DNA of 64,000 nt from Brachionus plicatilis (lineage: Eukaryota; Rotifera; Eurotatoria; Ploima; Brachionidae). A program made the translations under genes and the position numbers. The stretch spans positions 688,751 to 752,750 of the forward strand of contig QEOQ01000359.1 of the NCBI GenBank assembly GCA_010279815.1. The letters run 5' to 3'. Within the stretch, counting starts at the first letter, position 1. Each line of letters opens with the position of its first letter. Shown one piece after another: positions 59,454-64,000 of this stretch. The notes under the pieces are model-generated. The model did not search any database. It saw only the letters and a list, made by a program, of their open reading frames with translations, and had not been told where the DNA came from.

Positions 59454-62400
59454 ATGCCACTGGCCATAATAATTGACAATTCTTTGTCTATGTATAAAGA
59501 AATAAATGAAAATGGAATAAAAACATCAAAAAGAGAAATAGCCAGCTTGCTTTGCGAAAAATTGATAGATCTCGTATCATCTCGTGATAAATACGAATTT
59601 ATATCTTTGGTAAACTAATTATTGAAAAATTATTTACTTATTAGCTAATCCAAGTATAAAGGTATCTGTTTCGTCGAATGCTCAACTTCTTACAGAATTT
59701 ACTCGAGATTTTACCAAAGCTAAACAATCTCTAAAAATTAGCAAACCAGGTGACTGCTTCAATCTTGAATCCGGTTTGAGTAAAATTAGCGAAATGGTCA
59801 TTGATACCTTTGGCTGTTTTACCAATGTGCAAATTTTAATATTAACTAATGAAGTTGATAATTCAACTCAAGAATACTCTATTAAAAATTTTTATTCAAA
59901 ATTAAAAGAAAACGAAGGAATTGTGAAAAACTTTTTAGAATCAATCGGGTTTGATTATGATGAGAATAAGTACTTTAAAAATTCAATTCTAAATAATGAC
60001 ATTTTAAATTCAAACTATAACTTTGAATTTAACAAAAAATTGTCTGCTACAATTTTACCATTTTCATTTCCAAATCGACTGGATGTTATTTGTTTACAGG
60101 ACAAAACTATTCACGTCGAATCCGGACGCTTTGAATTCGACGATGATAATTTTGATTTTCGTTTTGTAAAATCAAGCAATCAAGACTCAAAAATAAATTA
60201 TTTAAATGAGATTGTTGACTTAAATGGCTCAGACGGAAAAGTCTTTTGTGTTGACAATTTAAATAACAAATTTATTTGTGAAAATTTTTTACCAGAATTT
60301 TTCAATTCTTTATTTGATCCCTTTGATTTTGAACTAAAATGCGGAAATTTAAAATCAATGATCAATCTTGTTCCTTCGCCAATAAATAAAGAGTTTCTTA
60401 TTAATACAATTTTAATTATTAATTATATTAAAACAAATTTTAAGGTCTCGATTTTATGGATATCTAGGCAAAGAGCTTAGTTCTTCAATTGAAATAGTAG
60501 GGTTCATTAACATCCCCGATTTTGTTACACCACAAACTATTTCCAGGCATGCTATTGTTCCAAGTTGTATTAATAAAATTTTTTTATTTTTTTTAATTTT
60601 TGTTTGTAAATAGGCGAAATTTTTCAAGCTGAAGAAAAAAGTTCATTTTTTATGTTGCTTTATACAAGTCTCAAGTCTGAGAATATGGCCGCCGTAATTA
60701 AAATTTCGGCTGATTCCTACGGAGCCATTAACTGTGGAACCGATGGCAAAACGGATCCGAAAAAAAAGTCGCATCTTACTCTGGCAATTTTTAGACCAGG
60801 TATTTTGAAAATTTTAATTAAAATACCTTTGATTCATTTAATAAGGCCGAGCGGCAAATAACTAATAAAAGAATATTATTTTATGAAAGATAACTATCTT
60901 TTGTTTAACTAATTAATTAGGAATTGTTTCAATCAATAATTAATATCAAAATACCTCTGAATTTGTAAAATAAATCATTCAGTATATTTAGGCTTTTAAT
61001 TTTTTTTAGGCTATCTGATTATCAGACAGTTCCTGGCTTATTGAATTTTTAGAATAGTTTTGAATTACCAAAGGGTTTTTTGTTTTTTTTTTGATTTCGA
61101 GCTTTTAATGCAAAACGTCCGCTGAGTTTTTGAATTTTATAAACAAAATTTTAAAAAGCAACTAATAAAGAAAATATATAATTTTTTAAAATTGAATTCT
61201 TCAGATAAAAAGCCTGGGGGAAATCTTTTAAAATTTTTAAAAGATCATTTTCAATAGATTACAAATAGAAATTTTCATTGAGACAAGTGTTTTTTTTTTC
61301 AAATAGGATCTTTAAAAAATCTTATCTTTTAGATATTCAAATTTTTATTGTGTCGACCATGACTTGCAAAAATTCAAAAACAAACTAAGATATAATGGAA
61401 AAAAATGCTCTTAATAGAATTAGTCTGATCAATAGTGACAAAAATAAATTCTTTAAAAAATTCCGAAATTAATTAATTAAAAATAATTTTCAACTTTTAT
61501 CTTGAATCGGCTCTGTGAATCTTTTGGGAACTGATAAAAAATATTGACGGATTTAACAATTAATTGCTTTTGATTATTGTTTAAGTTTGATCAAAAATAT
61601 AATTAATTAATAATTTGAATTCAAACTAAGGGTCTAAAATTTTTCATTTATTTTAAGAGAATATTTTAAATTTAGAAAAAAATGCTATTCTTGAGCTGTT
61701 GATTAGAAAAAATAAAAATATGAATCATCAAAAATAAAATGAAAAAATTCAAAACATAAAATGCGACTTAAGGAACAAATTATTTTTAAATTAAAATAGA
61801 AAAGATTCTTTTTTAATTTTCTAAATTACTCAAATAAAAATGTTTTTTCATTTGAATGTCGATCACTTTTGGAAATTAAAATATTTTTCTTCAGCTCCCT
61901 ATGGGCCAACTTGTACCAAGCAAAATGACAATTTCGTTCTTAATAAAAATCAAACTTCCGACATTTTTTAAAATTTATTTCAAAATTAAGAAAAATATTA
62001 TTCTTGAATTTTATTTAATTTGAAACATGCCTAATTTTGAACAGATTTAAAAAATTAAAATTAAAATTGAGATCTTAATTAAATTTAAAAAATTTAGATT
62101 TTAGTAATGTAGAGGCTATGCTCTCGAAAATCAATGCACCCGAAACAAAAATTACTGCTTCACCAGCAAAAGGACAAGTTCAACGACCCGAATATACAAA
62201 AAGTTATGCCAAAGGCTGCATAGTCTGGTACAGAGCGGTCAATCTTCAGTCCGATGTTCAAAAAATCTTCCGAAATGCGAAGAAAATGAACGAAAAGATG
62301 CCAATATTTTATAAAGTAAGAATCACATTTTTTTGTTTAAGATTTTTATCTTATTTCTAAGGAGTTGAACCGAGTCCGAAAGGCTGCCATCACATTTGGG

Positions 62401-62598
62401 ATCTACGAGCTTTTTCAAGGTTTAAGCAGAATGTTCGAAAGGGAACTGGTCAACTCGGCAAACAGCTACAATGCTGAAGCAAGCGCTCAACTAGGACATG
62501 TAATTAGATGCCTTAATTTGCCAGAACACAAAGACTACAGAAGAGACATTCAACCGTGGACTGGTCCACAGTCGCATTCAAAACAGGGCCGCAAATAA
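59454..62598 (+). CDS. INTS14: Integrator complex subunit 14 (VWA domain)
   Basis: Predicted CDS joins 59454-59609, 59662-60392, 60445-60566, 60614-60799, 62113-62315 and 62362-62598, about 544 residues (human INTS14 is 518). The N-terminus MPLAIIIDNSLSMYKEI has the DxSxS metal-binding motif of a VWA domain. Conserved stretches follow: SSNAQLLTEFTRDF, ILPFSFPNRLDVICLQ, FELKCGNLKSM, SSIEIVGFINIPDF, CIVWYRAVNLQSDVQKIFRN and KELNRVRKAAITFGIYEL. INTS14 pairs with INTS13 (and INTS10) in a nuclear Integrator module acting on snRNA 3' processing and RNA polymerase II termination. The 60393-60444 intron is inferred from length matching, because the frame changes there. The 1.3-kb intron after 60799 is much longer than the rest, and a small exon may be missing there. 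Confidence 0.88.
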
Positions 62599-63068
62599 AA
62601 CAAATTTAATGATTTAACAATTTATTTTTGAATTAATGTAAATAAAAAAATAATTTACTGATAAAACTTTGTAAAGTTAAAAATGAGAAAACAAGAGTTA
62701 CATAAATCGTTAGCATTATGAGTTTTTTTTTTCTATTTTAAATTAAAATTTACCTGAAATATTGCACTAAAATTTAAATTTTTGCATGGAGACCAAAGCG
62801 CAAAAATTGTTTGCTAAATTTTGCTCATATTTTTTTGCTGGCTGCATTTTTAATGCACCCTCAATATAATTATTACATTCGATAGCGTTGTATATATATA
62901 TAAATATATATTAAACTATTTAGTTTTTTATACTGCTGAATATATATTAAATAACAACCTAAAGTTTATATTCACGCTATTAGATAATCAAATAATGTCA
63001 GACATGGATCAATTTAAATAAATTTAAATTTTTCTTTTAGATCATACCATTTAGGTCGCTTATTTCAA
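62599..63068. other. Short intergenic region before cytochrome c1
   Basis: Contains a TATATATATAAATATATATT tract at 62889 and no gene. ATGTCAGACATGGATCAA at 62996 opens a frame of only eight codons. An acceptor-like TTCTTTTAG at 63032-63040 precedes an open stretch leading into the cytochrome c1 frame. Confidence 0.3.
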
Positions 63069-63918
63069 ATGTTCAAATTGTTTAAATCAAAAAAAGTGGC
63101 CAAAAATTTGGTAATTTATTAACTCAGCAAAAATTAAATAATTAGTTAATATTTGACAATTTAAACCAAGGCTATTGGATTGGCAAGTGCCACCACCGCT
63201 TCAGGTTTGGGTCTAGCTTTGGCATTGAACGTTGATTTATTTGCTTCGGACCACGGCTGTTATCCAGCCAAATACCCATGGTTTCACGATGGACTCTTCA
63301 ACACTTATGACCACGCCAGGTATTCCATTCAACCAAATTAAAGCTTAAAATTTAAATCAAAATTGCTTAAGTATTCGCCGTGGCTACGAAGTGTACAAAC
63401 AAGTATGCTCCGCTTGCCATAGTATGCGGTACACATACTTCCGTCACCTGGTCGGAGTGTCGCATACTGAGGATGAAGCCAAGGCCGAAGCGGCCGAGGC
63501 AATGGTAACTGATGGACCTAACGAAGAGGGAAATATGTACCAAAGGCCGGGCAAGTTGTCAGACCCTCTGCCAAGTCCGTATCCAAATGACGAAGCGGCC
63601 AAGGCTGCCAATGGAGGAGCTCTGCCACCTGATCTATCACTGATTGCTTTTGCCAGAAACAACGGCACCAACTACATATTTTCACTATTGACTGGTTATC
63701 ATGATCCTCCGGCGGGTGTTGAAGTTAAAGAGGGTCTTCACTACAATCCGTACTTTAACGGAGGATGGATTGCCATGGCCAAGGCTTTGTATGATGAAGT
63801 AATCGAATATACAGATGGAACGCCGGCTACGGAAAGTCAATTGGCCAAGGATGTGACCGAATATTTAAGATGGTCATCGGAGAAGTCACATGACGAAAAG
63901 AAAAAACTTTTACTCAAG
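63069..63918 (+). CDS. CYC1: Cytochrome c1, complex III subunit (3' end beyond window)
   Basis: Exons 63069-63110, 63171-63319 and 63372-63918 with agreeing phases; the next exon lies past the window edge, after donor AAG|GTAAAT. The first exon encodes a lysine-rich mitochondrial presequence. The mature part has [20 protein letters not shown], then VCSACHSM, the CxxCH heme-attachment site. [54 protein letters not shown] and [13 protein letters not shown] follow, where the Met is the axial heme ligand position. [20 protein letters not shown] follows. The missing piece is the C-terminal membrane anchor. The protein transfers electrons from the Rieske protein to cytochrome c. The start is uncertain: the frame stays open upstream of 63069 to an acceptor-like AG at 63040, so an extra 5' exon is possible. 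Confidence 0.93.
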
Positions 63919-64000
63919 GTAAATTAAAGATAAAATGAACAAAATAAAATTTTTTTATTAATTTTATTTAAAAAAAAAAAGACATTTTTGATTTTCCCGC
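63919..64000. other. Start of a cytochrome c1 intron
   Basis: AT-rich sequence following donor GTAAAT. The acceptor is not in the window, or lies near the poly(A) at 63971. Confidence 0.5.

Overview
The window is 64 kb of very AT-rich (visibly well over 70 percent A+T) animal nuclear DNA. Genes are compact, are split by GT-AG introns mostly 45-60 bases long, and sit in a matrix of foldback and short mobile elements. The proteins are bilaterian, and the neuropeptide F precursors ending in GRPRF-amide are of lophotrochozoan type. I infer a lophotrochozoan invertebrate with a small genome; a monogonont rotifer such as Brachionus fits base composition, intron size and gene style, but the species is not proven by anything here. 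Two assembly gaps (runs of N) lie at 19028-19157 and 37961-38359.

Layout. 1-4.4 kb: a graveyard of Mutator-like (MULE) elements, including one 1.25-kb copy with a 9-bp target duplication. 6.6-10.1 kb (minus): an FGFR-like receptor tyrosine kinase, seven coding exons. 14.4-15.8 kb: intronless delta-tubulin. 16.1-19.2 kb: a decayed non-LTR retrotransposon, hAT-type MITEs and SINE-like repeats. 21.5-23.9 kb: two tandem neuropeptide F genes, the first carrying a canonical EF-hand after the hormone. 24-36 kb: mostly repeats, with a Tc1/mariner transposase pseudogene, a TA-flanked foldback, an inserted hAT MITE and a GC-rich palindromic island. 36.9-42.0 kb: MRTO4 (minus) and a spermine/polyamine oxidase (plus), divergently transcribed across the second gap. 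42-47 kb: repeats. 47.4-48.2 kb (minus): proteasome subunit PSMB3, whose first coding exon is just ATG. 50.0-50.5 kb: an LRFamide neuropeptide precursor. 52.7-56.2 kb: LINE remnant and foldbacks. 57.5-58.5 kb (minus): AIG1/ADTRP-family hydrolase. 59.5-62.6 kb: Integrator subunit INTS14. 63.1 kb to the edge: cytochrome c1, cut off by the window end.

There are no operons. Housekeeping genes (ribosome assembly, proteasome, Integrator, respiratory complex III) are interleaved with signalling genes (FGFR-like kinase, three neuropeptide precursors). Exon junctions were worked out by hand from splice motifs, reading phase and remembered alignment to human homologues. Several open frames that look single are really exons: the oxidase C-terminus, the last PSMB3 exon and the receptor Ig exons only appear after splicing. 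The most notable observation is the NPF precursor with an EF-hand; the most extensive is the set of at least six distinct foldback/MITE families, several with verifiable target duplications.
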